DNA of 64,000 bases from contig NZ_CP059209.1 in NCBI RefSeq assembly GCF_014252075.1, forward strand, positions 186,001 to 250,000, given 5' to 3'. Below, one piece after another: positions 8,043 through 18,555 of this stretch. This DNA comes from Blattabacterium cuenoti. GTDB lineage: Bacteria; Bacteroidota; Bacteroidia; Flavobacteriales; Blattabacteriaceae. The notes under the pieces are model-generated. The model was not told where the DNA came from, ran no database searches, and saw only the letters and a program-made list of their open reading frames with translations. Position 1 is the stretch's first letter; every line of letters begins with the position of its first letter. A program made the position numbers and the translations under genes.

Positions 8043-9536
8043 TTAACCAGACCATGAACGAGTTGTTTTAATTGCTCTTTTCCAACCTTGAATTCTTTCT
8101 AAACGACTAGACATTCCTTTTGGTTCAAAAACTTGTTCTATTTGCCATTTTTTTTGAATCTCTTCAAGACTGGTCCAATAATTTACAGCTAATCCAGCTA
8201 AATAAGCTGCTCCAGCTGCTGTTAACTCAGAAATCTTTGATTTCACTACTCTCACATTTAAAATATCGGATTGAAATTGCATTAACAATTTATTTACCGT
8301 AGCCCCTCCATCTACACGAAGTTCTTTTATAGAAATACCAGAATCTGCTTCCATAGCTTTCAAAACATCCATATTTTGAAAAGCAATACTTTCTAACGCT
8401 GCTCTTACAAAATGAGCCGAAGAGGTTCCTCTTGTTATCCCAACAATGGTCCCTCTAGCTTTCTGATCCCAATAAGGAGCTCCCAAACCAGAAAAAGCTG
8501 GAACCATATATAATCCTTCTGTATTTTTTACTGAAGAAGCTAAAATTTCTGCTTCACTTGAAGATATAAGAAGCCCCAATCCATCTCTCAACCATTGAAC
8601 AACAGCTCCTGCAATGAAAACACTTCCTTCCAATGCATATTGAACCTTATTTTTAATTTTCCAAGCAACAGTGGTGATTAAATTATTTTGAGAAAAAACA
8701 GGAGAATCCCCTACATTCATTAACATAAAACAACCTGTTCCATAAGTATTTTTTACCATACCAATTTTAGTACACATTTGTCCAAAAAGAGATGCTTGTT
8801 GATCCCCAGCTATCCCAGATATGGGAATTTTATGAGAAAGAATGTGGCCTGTAGTATAACCAAAAATTTCACTAGATGATTTAACTTCTGGGAGCATTGT
8901 TCTTGGAATATCAAATAAATCAATTAACTCTTGATCCCAACTAAGTGAATGAATATTAAAAAGCATGGTACGGGAAGCATTAGTAACATCTGTGACATGA
9001 ATTTCTTTACCGGTTAAATTCCATATTAACCATGAATCTATAGTTCCAAATGCTAAAGATCCAGAATTAGCTTTTTTTCTAGCTTCCGGAACATTTTCTA
9101 ATATCCATTTAATTTTTGTGGCAGAAAAATAAGGATCTATAATAAGCCCTGTTTTTTTTCTAATCATTTCAGTTAATCCTTCTTTTTTGAGAAGGTCACA
9201 ATATTTGTATGTACGTCTATCTTGCCAAACTATAGCATTAAAAATAGGTTCTCCCGTTTTTTTATCCCATACAACAGTAGTTTCTCGTTGGTTGGTTATT
9301 CCTATTGAAACGATATTTTCCCCTTCTAAATTTGCCTTTAAAATAGCTTCCAAAGCAACGGATGCTTGCGTAGACCATATCTCTTCTGCATTATGTTCCA
9401 CCCATCCAGGATAAGGATAAATTTGTGTAAATTCTCTTTGAGCTACTGAAATAATATTTCCAATTTTATCAAAAATAATAGCTCTAGAACTAGTAGTTCC
9501 CTGATCTAATGATAGCACATATTTTTTCATAAACAT
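8043..9536 (-). CDS. glpK: Glycerol kinase
   Basis: GlpK phosphorylates glycerol to sn-glycerol 3-phosphate with ATP. The 497-residue protein has the FGGY-kinase N-terminus [16 protein letters not shown], the substrate loop [35 protein letters not shown] and the C-terminal motif [17 protein letters not shown]. The length matches the family. An ATG two codons downstream (9530) is an alternative start. It is the middle gene of glpD-glpK-glpF. Trapping glycerol as the phosphate feeds GlpD and phospholipid synthesis. Confidence 0.97.
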   Translation of the reverse strand: MFMKKYVLSLDQGTTSSRAIIFDKIGNIISVAQREFTQIYPYPGWVEHNAEEIWSTQASVALEAILKANLEGENIVSIGITNQRETTVVWDKKTGEPIFNAIVWQDRRTYKYCDLLKKEGLTEMIRKKTGLIIDPYFSATKIKWILENVPEARKKANSGSLAFGTIDSWLIWNLTGKEIHVTDVTNASRTMLFNIHSLSWDQELIDLFDIPRTMLPEVKSSSEIFGYTTGHILSHKIPISGIAGDQQASLFGQMCTKIGMVKNTYGTGCFMLMNVGDSPVFSQNNLITTVAWKIKNKVQYALEGSVFIAGAVVQWLRDGLGLLISSSEAEILASSVKNTEGLYMVPAFSGLGAPYWDQKARGTIVGITRGTSSAHFVRAALESIAFQNMDVLKAMEADSGISIKELRVDGGATVNKLLMQFQSDILNVRVVKSKISELTAAGAAYLAGLAVNYWTSLEEIQKKWQIEQVFEPKGMSSRLERIQGWKRAIKTTRSWSG

Positions 9537-9564
9537 ATGATGAGAATAAGGTATTACAACTCCA

Positions 9565-11169
9565 TCAAACGACCGGATAATAGTACCGCATAGCTAACTC
9601 TTTGAAAGCAGCTATTTGTGATTTTTCCCACTTTTCATCTCGAGAAAGTTCTTTAGCCATTAATGTGGCCACTCTTGGTGCTATATCTATTGCTTTTTTT
9701 GCATTTAAAAATAACAAACGTAACCTTCTTGCCAAAACATCTTCAATTGTTCTAGCCATTTCATAACGAACCATCCATATAACCTCTGCTTCGGTACAAT
9801 AATAACAAGAAGTATTTTGGGATATCAATGGGGTTCCTAACAATGGATTCTCTTCAATTAATTTTTTTATATGATATTCATCTTCTCCATATTTATTCCA
9901 ATGATTATTTTGACTTTGATATGAAGAATTTGATCCATAAATCTTAAGATTTTTTGTTACAGAAGGCATTTTATTTAGTTTTCCTATTTCAACAGCTTTA
10001 TTTACAGCTTCTTCCGACATTTTTCTATATGTAGTCCATTTTCCCCCTATAATGCTTATTAATCCAGAAGAACTAATCATAAGTTTATGAGATCTGGAAA
10101 TATCTTTTGTTTTAGTCGTAGAAGAATAATTATTAGGAATAAAAAGAGGTCGTAATCCAGAAAAAGCACTGAGTATATCACTTTTTTTTGGATTGAAAAC
10201 AAAATATTTATTAAAAGTTTGTAAAATAAAATCTATTTCCTCTTCCAAAGGTTTTGGTTCAAGAACACTTTTTTCTAGAAAAGTATCTGTAGTCCCTACT
10301 AAAACATGGTCATACCATGGAACACAAAATAAAATTCTTCCATCCGAAGTTTTTGGAATGACTATAGCATTTGAACTGCTAAAAAAAGATTTATTTAATA
10401 CAATATGTGTTCCTTGACTAGGTTTTATTAAAATAGGGCTTTCTGATTCATCCATTCTTGAAATGGAATCAGAAAAAACTCCAGTGGCATTTATAACGGT
10501 TTTTGAGTAAATAGAATATTTTTTCTTGGTTTCAAGGTCATAAGCTACAACTCCAGATATTTTATTTCCAACTTTTTTTATAAGATTTTTGACTTGAAAA
10601 TAGTTTAATAAAATTCCACCTTGTTGAACACAAGTTTGTGCTAAATTAATAGCTAAACGAGCATCATCAAACTGACCATCATAATATAAAATACCTCCTT
10701 TTAACTTATCAGTTTTAATTTCAGGAAAATTTTTAATTATTTCATTTTTGGATAGAAATTTTGACTTTCCAAAACTCAATGCCCCAGATAGACATTCATA
10801 TAATTTCAAACCTGTCCAATACAAAATTCCCATTTTCCAACTAAAAATTGGAATAATAAATTTTTGTTTTTTAACTAAATGAGGAGCATTTTTTAACAAC
10901 AAACCTCTTTCTTGCAAAGCTTCATAAACTAATTTAATATTTCCTTGAGCCAAATATCGTATTCCTCCGTGAACTAATTTTGTACTCCTACTTGAAGTTC
11001 CTTTAGAAAAATCCGACTGCTCTAAAAGAAGAGTTTTATATCCTCTGGAAGCAGAATCCAAAGCAATTCCCAACCCTGTAGATCCTCCTCCAATAATGAT
11101 AACATCCCAATTTTTTACATTTTCTAAAATGTTCAAAAACCTATCTCTATTTAAAAAACCTTTCATCAT
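9565..11169 (-). CDS. glpD: Aerobic glycerol-3-phosphate dehydrogenase
   Basis: The 534-residue flavoprotein oxidises glycerol 3-phosphate to dihydroxyacetone phosphate and passes electrons to quinone at the membrane face. It has an N-terminal FAD-binding motif [16 protein letters not shown] (about residues 23-38), [15 protein letters not shown], and the G3P/DHAP region SGLRPLF and [10 protein letters not shown]. It is the first gene of glpDKF, about 120 bases downstream of ffh. The leader contains a perfect AGGAGG (complement of 11203-11208), but 33 bases before the start, next to a small inverted repeat ATTCC-AAAC-GGAAT. With the cbb3 oxidase in this window it could make glycerol a respiratory substrate. 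Confidence 0.95.
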   Translation of the reverse strand: MMKGFLNRDRFLNILENVKNWDVIIIGGGSTGLGIALDSASRGYKTLLLEQSDFSKGTSSRSTKLVHGGIRYLAQGNIKLVYEALQERGLLLKNAPHLVKKQKFIIPIFSWKMGILYWTGLKLYECLSGALSFGKSKFLSKNEIIKNFPEIKTDKLKGGILYYDGQFDDARLAINLAQTCVQQGGILLNYFQVKNLIKKVGNKISGVVAYDLETKKKYSIYSKTVINATGVFSDSISRMDESESPILIKPSQGTHIVLNKSFFSSSNAIVIPKTSDGRILFCVPWYDHVLVGTTDTFLEKSVLEPKPLEEEIDFILQTFNKYFVFNPKKSDILSAFSGLRPLFIPNNYSSTTKTKDISRSHKLMISSSGLISIIGGKWTTYRKMSEEAVNKAVEIGKLNKMPSVTKNLKIYGSNSSYQSQNNHWNKYGEDEYHIKKLIEENPLLGTPLISQNTSCYYCTEAEVIWMVRYEMARTIEDVLARRLRLLFLNAKKAIDIAPRVATLMAKELSRDEKWEKSQIAAFKELAMRYYYPVV

Positions 11170-11288
11170 GTTTCACTCATGTCAAATTCCAAACGGAATA
11201 TTCCTCCTATTGGGATTTTGAAAATATTCAACGAACAAAATTAAAAATATTTTCAATAAAAGAAAATTTTAATTAAAATTAATCCAAA

Positions 11289-12644
11289 TTAAAAACCATT
11301 TTCTTTGTTCATCATTTTAGATATAAAATTTTTTATAATTTGTTGTTCTGAGTTGGCATTAATTTTCTTCATTATTTTATTTATGTCATAAAATTGTCTT
11401 AAAAAAACATCTATATGATTCAATGTTATTCCAGATCCTTTGGATATCCTTTTTTTTCTTTTAATATCAACAAGTAATTTTGGATTATCTCTTTCATCAG
11501 GTGTCATAGAATGAATAATAGACTCTATTTTTTTGAAGGAATCTTTTTGATTTCCTACTCCATCTAAGGAAAAATACCTACCAACTCCAGGAATCATTGA
11601 AATAATGTTTTTTATATTTCCAATCTTTTTGACCTGTTGAATTTGCTCTAATAAATCATTGAAATTGAAACGATTTTTTGAAATTTTATGATAAATTTTT
11701 TTAGTTTTTTTTTCGTTAAATTGCTCTTGCACTTTTTCAACCAAAGAAATTATATCTCCCATTCCTAAAATTCGATTGGCTATTCGATCAGGATGAAAAA
11801 CTTCCAAATCTTCTATTTTTTCCCCATTACTAATAAATTTAATAGGTTTTCCCACAACGCTAGACATGGTAATAGCTGCTCCACCTCGACTATCTCCATC
11901 TAACTTCGTCATTACAATTCCATCAAAATTCAATTTCCTCGAAAAAGATTGAGCAGTATTTATAGCATCTTGTCCTGTCATTGCATCTACAACAAATAAA
12001 GTTTCATCTGGGTTAGAATGTTGATGAATATTTACTATTTCTTTCATCATGATTTTATCAATAGCCAGTCTTCCAGCTGTATCAATAATAATTACATTTC
12101 TTTTCTTTTTAGATGCATAAAGAATAGATTGATCTAATATTTCTATAATATTTTTATTTTCTTTTAAAGAAAAAACAGGAACATTTATTTTTTCTGCAAG
12201 AAATTTCAGTTGATCTATAGCTGCAGGACGATGAATATCTGCAGCTACTAATAAAGGATTTTTGTTTTTTTTTCTTAAGAAAAAAGCAAGTTTAGAAGAA
12301 AAAGAAGTTTTTCCACTCCCTTGCAATCCGCAAATTAAAATTACAGAAGGATCTTTAGATAAATTCATTTCTATACTTTTTCTTCCCATGAGGGAAACCA
12401 ACTCATCATATACTATTTTTGTAATGATCTGTTTTGGATTTAATGAAGTAAGTACTTTTTTTCCAATAGATTTATCTTTAACTTTTTGAATAAAATTTTT
12501 AGCAATTTTATAATTAACATCTGCATCAATAAGCGCTTTTCCAATTTCTTTCATAGAAGATGCAATATTAATTTCTGTAATTGTATCATCTCCTTTCAAG
12601 ATTTGAAGAGCCTTATCGAATTTATTTTGTAAATGTTCAAACAT
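11289..12644 (-). CDS. ffh: Signal recognition particle protein Ffh
   Basis: Ffh is the SRP GTPase that targets nascent membrane proteins to FtsY and the translocon. The 451-residue protein has an N domain, the G domain with P-loop GLQGSGKTSFSSKLA, the DTAGR and TKLDGDSRGGAA motifs, and a C-terminal M domain with the RNA-binding segment (RISKGSGITLNHIDVFLRQF). The order and spacing are typical. It stands 18 bases after argS. The 4.5S RNA gene is not visible in the window. Confidence 0.97.
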   Translation of the reverse strand: MFEHLQNKFDKALQILKGDDTITEINIASSMKEIGKALIDADVNYKIAKNFIQKVKDKSIGKKVLTSLNPKQIITKIVYDELVSLMGRKSIEMNLSKDPSVILICGLQGSGKTSFSSKLAFFLRKKNKNPLLVAADIHRPAAIDQLKFLAEKINVPVFSLKENKNIIEILDQSILYASKKKRNVIIIDTAGRLAIDKIMMKEIVNIHQHSNPDETLFVVDAMTGQDAINTAQSFSRKLNFDGIVMTKLDGDSRGGAAITMSSVVGKPIKFISNGEKIEDLEVFHPDRIANRILGMGDIISLVEKVQEQFNEKKTKKIYHKISKNRFNFNDLLEQIQQVKKIGNIKNIISMIPGVGRYFSLDGVGNQKDSFKKIESIIHSMTPDERDNPKLLVDIKRKKRISKGSGITLNHIDVFLRQFYDINKIMKKINANSEQQIIKNFISKMMNKENGF

Positions 12645-12663
12645 AAATGTTCATTTTTTACTT

Positions 12664-14418
12664 TTACATACGATCAAGCATTTTAATGCCTAATAAATTC
12701 ATTCCAGATTTTAAAACATTTCCTGTAACATGAATAATATTCATACAAATATTACTATGAATAACATTGGAAGGATCTATTAATTTTTTGTTTTGATAAA
12801 GAAGATTAAAAATTTTAGAAACTTCATAAACGTAATTTGCTATCAATGAAGGATTTAAATTAAATACTGATTTTTTTAAGATCAATGGATATCTTTGAAG
12901 AATTTTAATCATATTTTTTTCATATATATCAAATTTAATATTTGACCAACAAAAATTCAACAATGAACATAAATCGAAAAACTTTCGTTCCAAAGAACGA
13001 ATTCTGGAATAAGTATATTGAATATATGTTCCTGTTTTTCCTTTAAAATCTATAGATTTTTCAGGATGAAAAATAATTTTTTTTCTCGGATCTATTTTAA
13101 GAAAATAATATTTCAGAGCTCCTAGTCCTATAATTTCAGCGGATTTTTCTTTTTCTCCTTTTTCTTTTGACTTTGAATATTTTTTTAGAAAATTTTTTCT
13201 TGCAATAGAATACATTTCTAAAATAAGACTATCTGCATTTATCACATTTCCTTCTCTAGATTTCATTCTCCCACTTGGCAAATATACCATTTCATATGAT
13301 AAATGGAATAATTTATTTACCCATGTATATCCTAAATGTTTTAATATAGCGAAAAGAATTTGAAAGTGATAATCTTGTTCTTTTCCCACAATATAGATTA
13401 ACTGGTCTATGTTATATTTTCTAAAACGTTCTACAGCTGTTCCAAGATCCTGAGTCATGTATACTGAAGTTTTATCTGATCGTAACAAAAGTTTTTGATC
13501 GAAACCTTCTTGAATCAAATCAATCCAAATTGAACCATCTATTTTTTGAAAAAAAATTCCTTTTTCAAGGCCTTTTTTGATAATTTTTTTTCCTATTTTA
13601 TATACGTTACTTTCATATTCTATTTCATCAAAACTTATTTCCAATTTTCGATAAGTTTCTTCAAAACCGTTGTAAACCCATTTATTCATTTTTTTCCAAA
13701 TATCTCTAGTAATTGGATCTCCACTTTCCCATTTTTTCAATAGATCTCTAGCTTCTATCAATATTGTCATTTCATTTTTTTGATCTATTTTTCTAATCTC
13801 TTCACGATAAATCTTATCAAACAAACTATAATATTTTCCTACAAAATGGTCTCCTTTCATTTTAATACTGTCAGGAGTTTCTCCTTTTCCAAATTTTATC
13901 CAAGCTATCATAGATTTGCAGATATGTATTCCTCTATCATTAATAATTTGAATTTTTATTATTTTATGTCCGACCATTTTTAATATTTTAGCTATAGAAG
14001 ATCCAATCAAACTATTTCTAACATGTCCTAAATGAAGAGGTTTATTAGTGTTAGGAGAAGAGTACTCTATCATAATTTTTTTAGATGGGAATTTTAAATG
14101 ATAAAAATCTGTATTCAACATTTTTTGAAGAAGATAAATATAATAACTATCATGAAAAATGAAATTTAAAAACCCTTCAATAATAGAAAATTGAATCAAC
14201 CCATCTAATTTACTTTGGATATAATTTCCTATGTTTTTTCCTATTTGTTCTGCAGGTTTTTTTAACTTTTTAGACAAAGAAAATAAAACCAAAGTAAGAT
14301 CTCCTGAATATTCTTTTTTTGTATATTGAAAATCTAATTCAGGACAAGGGGTCAGTTTATATAAAACAGATATGGATTCTTTTGCTATTTCCTCTATAGA
14401 CTGAAAATGATCATTCAT
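12664..14418 (-). CDS. argS: Arginyl-tRNA synthetase
   Basis: Class I ArgRS charges tRNA-Arg. Its N-terminal Add-1 domain starts at MNDHFQSI. I chose ATG 14418 rather than an in-frame ATG at 14460, because the longer form would overlap ilvE by 31 bases and adds no family sequence. The protein is 584 residues. The HIGH motif reads HLGH in PNTNKPLHLGHVRNS, and the KMSKS equivalent is GRMKSREGNV. The C-terminal DALR anticodon-binding domain ends GMNLLGIKMLDRM. It lies 11 bases after ilvE and 18 before ffh. Confidence 0.95.
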   Translation of the reverse strand: MNDHFQSIEEIAKESISVLYKLTPCPELDFQYTKKEYSGDLTLVLFSLSKKLKKPAEQIGKNIGNYIQSKLDGLIQFSIIEGFLNFIFHDSYYIYLLQKMLNTDFYHLKFPSKKIMIEYSSPNTNKPLHLGHVRNSLIGSSIAKILKMVGHKIIKIQIINDRGIHICKSMIAWIKFGKGETPDSIKMKGDHFVGKYYSLFDKIYREEIRKIDQKNEMTILIEARDLLKKWESGDPITRDIWKKMNKWVYNGFEETYRKLEISFDEIEYESNVYKIGKKIIKKGLEKGIFFQKIDGSIWIDLIQEGFDQKLLLRSDKTSVYMTQDLGTAVERFRKYNIDQLIYIVGKEQDYHFQILFAILKHLGYTWVNKLFHLSYEMVYLPSGRMKSREGNVINADSLILEMYSIARKNFLKKYSKSKEKGEKEKSAEIIGLGALKYYFLKIDPRKKIIFHPEKSIDFKGKTGTYIQYTYSRIRSLERKFFDLCSLLNFCWSNIKFDIYEKNMIKILQRYPLILKKSVFNLNPSLIANYVYEVSKIFNLLYQNKKLIDPSNVIHSNICMNIIHVTGNVLKSGMNLLGIKMLDRM

Positions 14419-14429
14419 AGAATGATTTT

Positions 14430-15491
14430 TTATGAATATTTTTTTAATTGAACCCTCCATCCGAAAGGATCTTCCGATAAATTATGCTGAATATCCAATA
14501 AACTTTTTTTTAAACGAAAAGATATTCGTTCTTTTTCTGGAATATCTGGTAATGAAAAATTATTTCCTTGATAACTAATTATTTTAAAACAATTTATTAC
14601 AGCAGCTGTTCCACAGCCAAAAGCTTCTTTTAAGTCTCCTCCCTGCAATCCTTTTATGATTTCTAAAACACTTAAATTTTTCTCTTCCACATAAAATCCT
14701 TCTTTTTCAGCTAAAGAAATAATACTTTTACAGGTTATTCCACTTAATATATTATCATTAGCTTTTGGAGTGATAAGTTTGTTTTTCAACCAAAAAAAAA
14801 CATTCATAGTTCCTGATTCTTCTATCATTGTGTGAGTGGAAGAGTCTGTCCACAATATTTGATCAAATCCTTCTTCATTTGCTAATCTAGTAGGATAGAA
14901 AGAAGAAGCGTAATTTCCAGCAGCTTTAGTAAATCCAACACCTCCTGCTGCAGAACGACTATATTTTTCTTCTATCTTAATTTTCAAAGGATGTTTATAA
15001 TAGGAATCTGCAGGAGTAGATATAATCATAAACATATAATCTTTAGAAGGTTTCGCAGACAAGACCCCATTAGTTGCAATTAGGAAAGGACGAATATATA
15101 AAGATTGTCCATAATTTTTAGGAATCCAATTTCTATCTAGATCTATTAATTTCTTCAGTCCGTTCATAAAAATATCTTTTGGAATAGTAGGCATTTCCAA
15201 ACGAATAGCAGACCTATTTATTCTTTTGAAATTTTCTTCTGGACGGAATAAAAAAACTTCTTCATTTTTATCTTTATAAGCTTTCATTCCTTCAAAAACA
15301 GCTTGTCCATAATGAAAAACAGGAGAAATAGGAGAAAACATAATATTCCCAAAAGGCTTAATAATAGAATTTTTCCATTTTCCATCTTTGTATTCAGAAC
15401 AAAACATATGATCTGAATACTGATTTCCAAAGGAAATATTGTTAAAATCTATTTTTCCAATCCTTGATTGTAGGGTTTTTTCTATTTTCAT
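14430..15491 (-). CDS. ilvE: Branched-chain amino-acid aminotransferase
   Basis: IlvE performs the last step of Val, Leu and Ile synthesis, or the first step of their breakdown, with PLP. The 353-residue fold-type IV enzyme has VFHYGQAVFEGMKAYK near the N-terminus, YIRPFLIATNG, the PLP-Lys region GVGFTKAAGNYA and the EESGTMNVFF motif. It belongs to the long (BCAT type 2) form. The gene is preceded by TATATTTG at 15515-15522 (minus). The divergent-looking gap before it ends at the E1 dehydrogenase gene, whose product may use the keto acids that IlvE makes. Confidence 0.95.
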   Translation of the reverse strand: MKIEKTLQSRIGKIDFNNISFGNQYSDHMFCSEYKDGKWKNSIIKPFGNIMFSPISPVFHYGQAVFEGMKAYKDKNEEVFLFRPEENFKRINRSAIRLEMPTIPKDIFMNGLKKLIDLDRNWIPKNYGQSLYIRPFLIATNGVLSAKPSKDYMFMIISTPADSYYKHPLKIKIEEKYSRSAAGGVGFTKAAGNYASSFYPTRLANEEGFDQILWTDSSTHTMIEESGTMNVFFWLKNKLITPKANDNILSGITCKSIISLAEKEGFYVEEKNLSVLEIIKGLQGGDLKEAFGCGTAAVINCFKIISYQGNNFSLPDIPEKERISFRLKKSLLDIQHNLSEDPFGWRVQLKKYS

Positions 15492-15514
15492 AAAGTAAAA
15501 AAAATTAGTGAAAA

Positions 15515-15522
15515 CAAATATA
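15515..15522 (-). promoter_or_regulatory. TATATTTG, -7 box for ilvE
   Basis: On the minus strand the octamer TATATTTG ends 23 bases before the ilvE ATG and matches TAnnTTTG exactly. Transcription would start near 15510 and give a leader of about 18 bases. I see no clear -33 element. Confidence 0.5.
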
Positions 15523-15575
15523 ATAAATGATTATTATGTTTTAATAAGAATTGTTATAATAAAACACTTCCTTTT

Positions 15576-18023
15576 CTAACTATTATGCATGATTTTTAAT
15601 ACTTTTTCTACAATATCTTCAACAGAAGGTTTTGAAAAATAATCACCATCTGATCCATAAGGGGGGCGATGTTCTTTAGCCGTAATCGTAACAGGAGGAC
15701 TATCTAAATAATAATATCCGTTTTGTTCTTCTAATATTTTTTGTAAAATATAAGCAGATGCTCCACCTGGAACATCCTCATCTATAATTAATAGTCTGTT
15801 AGTTTTTTGTAAACTTTTTACAATGTCTTTTTGTAAATCAAAAGGTAAAATAGATTGAATATCAATCACTTCTGAATCAATATTAATTTTATACAATTCT
15901 TCTGCTGCTTCATTTACAATTCTCCATGTAGAACCATACGTTACCATGGTTATATCTTTCCCTTTCCTTGTTCTTTCCACTATTCCAATAGGAGTTCTAA
16001 AAAAACCTAAATTTTCTGGTAATTTTTCTTTTATTCTATATCCATTCAGGCATTCAATAACTAAAGCTGGATCATCTCCAGATAATAAAGTATTATAAAA
16101 ACCAGCAGCTTTTACCATGTTTCTTGGAACCAAAACTAAAATTCCTCTTAAATAATTAATAATCCCTCCTATAGGAGAGCCTGAATGCCATATTCCTTCT
16201 AAACGATGACCTCTAGTTCTAATAATTACAGGGGCTTTTTGTCCTCCTTTTGTTCTATATTGCAAACAAGCAAGATCGTCACTCATGATCTGTAAAGCAT
16301 ATAAAATATAATCTATATATTGAATTTCGACTATAGGTTTAAGTCCACGCATAGAAAGACCAATCCCCTGACCAAGAATAGTAGATTCACGTATTCCCGT
16401 ATCAAAAATGCGAGTTTTTCCATATTTCTTTTGCAACCCTTCCAATCCTTGATTGACATCTCCTATTTTTCCTACATCTTCTCCAAATATTAAAAGATCA
16501 GGATATAATTCTAATAATTTATCAAAATTCTCTCTTAAAACAATTCTTCCATCTACTTCAAAACTGTTATTCTTATACACAGGAAAAACTTCTGTTCTTT
16601 TTACAGAAGATTTTTCGGAAATACTATATAGGTGAGAAGAATAATTTTCTTGTTCTTCATCATATTTTTTTTTAATCCATTTGATCAAACAATATTTTGA
16701 ATCTGATTCTACTTCAGATAGTAGATATAAAATTTTTCGTGTAATACGAAATATTGATTTTTTTGTGGTAAAATTTTTAGTTTTATCATGCAATTTTTGA
16801 ATATATTTTTTAACATATTTATTAATCCATTTTTTGTTAGAATAAGCGTTTTGCATTTTTTGTAAAATGTTCACAGCTTCATTTTTAATTTCAATAATTG
16901 GTTTTTGAAACGCTTTCCAAGCTTTTTCTTGTTCATTTTTAACATATTCTTTAGCTTCTATATCTATTTGATCTAAACAACAAACATTGGCTAAATTTTG
17001 TAACTTATTTTTTTTATTGAACTGAAAATTCAAAATCCAATCTCTAAATTTTTTTATTCCATCATTATTCATTTCCCATTCCAAACGTTCTTTTGATTTA
17101 TATCTTTCATGTGAAGAAGAAGTAGAATGTCCTTGCGGTTGAGTTAAATTTGTGACATGAATTATGACTGGAACATGTTCATAACGAGCCACTTTTTCTG
17201 CAATAACATACGTCTTTGTAAGATCCATATAATTGGATCCATTCACACGAATAATTTCCACTCCTTTTTCTTTTTTGTTTCTATGAAACCCAGATAAAAG
17301 ATCACTAATATTTTGTTTAGAAAATTGATATTTATTAGGAACAGAGATTCCATATTCATCATCCCAAATAGATAGAATAATAGGAATTTGCAAGACGGAA
17401 GCCGCATTTAAAGTTTCCCAAAATAATCCTTCTGAAATACTGGCATTCCCAATAGTTCCAAACGCAACTTCGTTTCCATCACGAGAAAATATTTTATGTG
17501 TTTTTTTTAAATTTTTTAGTTTTTTATAAATTTTAGACGCCTGTGCTAATCCTAATAATCTCGGCATTTGAGCAGCTGTTGAAGAAATATCTGCACTAGA
17601 ATTTTTTTCTTGAATAAGATTTTTCCAAGTTCCATCAAAATTTAGAAAACGTGTTCCAAAATGTGCTGTCATCATTCTTCCAGATGAAATAGGTTCAGCT
17701 TCTAAATCTGAATGAGCATACAATTGTGAAAAAAAACTTCTTACAGTTAAAGCTCCAATAGCCATCATAAACGTTTGATCTCGATAATATCCAGATCTAA
17801 AATCTCCATTTCTAAAAACTTTCGCCATAGCTAATTGAGGAATTTCTTTTCCATCACCAAATATCCCAAACTTAGCTTTTCCATTTAAAACTTCTTTTCT
17901 TCCTAAAAGACTGGTTTCACGACTAATTTTAGCCAATTTATAATCATCTAAAACTATTTTTCGAAATGAATCAAAAGTGGGTTCCTCATCATCACTAGGT
18001 TTTTTATTATTGTTGTAATTCAT
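15576..18023 (-). CDS. Fused 2-oxoacid dehydrogenase E1 alpha/beta (branched-chain / 2-oxoisovalerate type)
   Basis: The 815-residue protein joins both thiamine-diphosphate E1 subunits of a 2-oxoacid dehydrogenase complex in one chain. The alpha half (to about residue 400) contains GRMMTAHFG, VAFGTIGNASISEGLFWE and QPQGHSTSSSHERYK. The beta half (from about 485) contains LLIFGEDVGKIGDVNQG, FDTGIRESTILGQG and GGASAYILQK. The usual GDG...NN cofactor motif reads GNA...DDEYG, as I recall for the flavobacterial form of this fusion. The substrate is probably branched-chain keto acids, possibly several keto acids. E2 and E3 genes are not in the window. A separate pyruvate-type E1 beta is encoded at 24694. 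Confidence 0.87.
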   Translation of the reverse strand: MNYNNNKKPSDDEEPTFDSFRKIVLDDYKLAKISRETSLLGRKEVLNGKAKFGIFGDGKEIPQLAMAKVFRNGDFRSGYYRDQTFMMAIGALTVRSFFSQLYAHSDLEAEPISSGRMMTAHFGTRFLNFDGTWKNLIQEKNSSADISSTAAQMPRLLGLAQASKIYKKLKNLKKTHKIFSRDGNEVAFGTIGNASISEGLFWETLNAASVLQIPIILSIWDDEYGISVPNKYQFSKQNISDLLSGFHRNKKEKGVEIIRVNGSNYMDLTKTYVIAEKVARYEHVPVIIHVTNLTQPQGHSTSSSHERYKSKERLEWEMNNDGIKKFRDWILNFQFNKKNKLQNLANVCCLDQIDIEAKEYVKNEQEKAWKAFQKPIIEIKNEAVNILQKMQNAYSNKKWINKYVKKYIQKLHDKTKNFTTKKSIFRITRKILYLLSEVESDSKYCLIKWIKKKYDEEQENYSSHLYSISEKSSVKRTEVFPVYKNNSFEVDGRIVLRENFDKLLELYPDLLIFGEDVGKIGDVNQGLEGLQKKYGKTRIFDTGIRESTILGQGIGLSMRGLKPIVEIQYIDYILYALQIMSDDLACLQYRTKGGQKAPVIIRTRGHRLEGIWHSGSPIGGIINYLRGILVLVPRNMVKAAGFYNTLLSGDDPALVIECLNGYRIKEKLPENLGFFRTPIGIVERTRKGKDITMVTYGSTWRIVNEAAEELYKINIDSEVIDIQSILPFDLQKDIVKSLQKTNRLLIIDEDVPGGASAYILQKILEEQNGYYYLDSPPVTITAKEHRPPYGSDGDYFSKPSVEDIVEKVLKIMHNS

Positions 18024-18121
18024 AAATTCTAATTTTTAGATGAAAATACAGGAATTTTTATTTCTGAATTTCTTTATTTAATTTTATGTGTTTTTCTTTT
18101 CAACAAAAAAAACTATGATAT

Positions 18122-18547
18122 ATGTTTGGAAAAATAACTCTTTCTATTATCAAACCGGATGCGGTTAAGAAAGGACAGAGCATCTCTATTTTATCCAGAA
18201 TAGTTTTTGCAGGATTTCAGATTATTGCGCTTAAAATGACAGAACTTTCTAAAAAATCAGCCATCAGATTTTATGAAGAACATAAAGAAAAATATTTTTT
18301 CGATTCTTTGGTAGAATTTATGTCTTCTGGACCAATTATTTCCTTCATATTGGAAAAAGAAAATGCCGTAAGAGACTTTAGAATTTTAATAGGAAACACA
18401 AATCCAATTAATGCTGAAAAAGGAACTATACGAAATCTGTATGCTACCTCTTTAGAAAAAAATGCTATACATGGATCAGATAGTGAGAAAAATGCTTTTA
18501 AAGAATGTCAATTTTTTTTTTCAAGCCGAGAAATTTTTTTAAGATAA
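18122..18547 (+). CDS. ndk: Nucleoside diphosphate kinase
   Basis: Ndk balances NTP and dNTP pools through a phosphohistidine. The 141-residue protein has the N-terminal TLSIIKPDAVKKG, the nucleotide site around VEFMSSGP, RNLYATSLEKNAIHGSDSEKNA with the catalytic His in NAIHGSDS, and the short C-terminal tail of bacterial enzymes. A run of 10 T at 18512-18521 lies near the 3' end, giving QFFFSS. The lemA-like gene begins 8 bases after its stop. Confidence 0.96.
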   Translation: MFGKITLSIIKPDAVKKGQSISILSRIVFAGFQIIALKMTELSKKSAIRFYEEHKEKYFFDSLVEFMSSGPIISFILEKENAVRDFRILIGNTNPINAEKGTIRNLYATSLEKNAIHGSDSEKNAFKECQFFFSSREIFLR

Positions 18548-18555
18548 GATATTTT

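Noticed and set aside
11265..11280. AATTTTAATTAAAATT palindrome between glpD and ffh
   Set aside because: It consists only of A and T and is expected in such DNA; it has no stable stem.
14418..14460. A 31-base overlap of argS with ilvE if argS began at 14460
   Set aside because: The ATG at 14418 matches the usual ArgRS N-terminus and removes the overlap.
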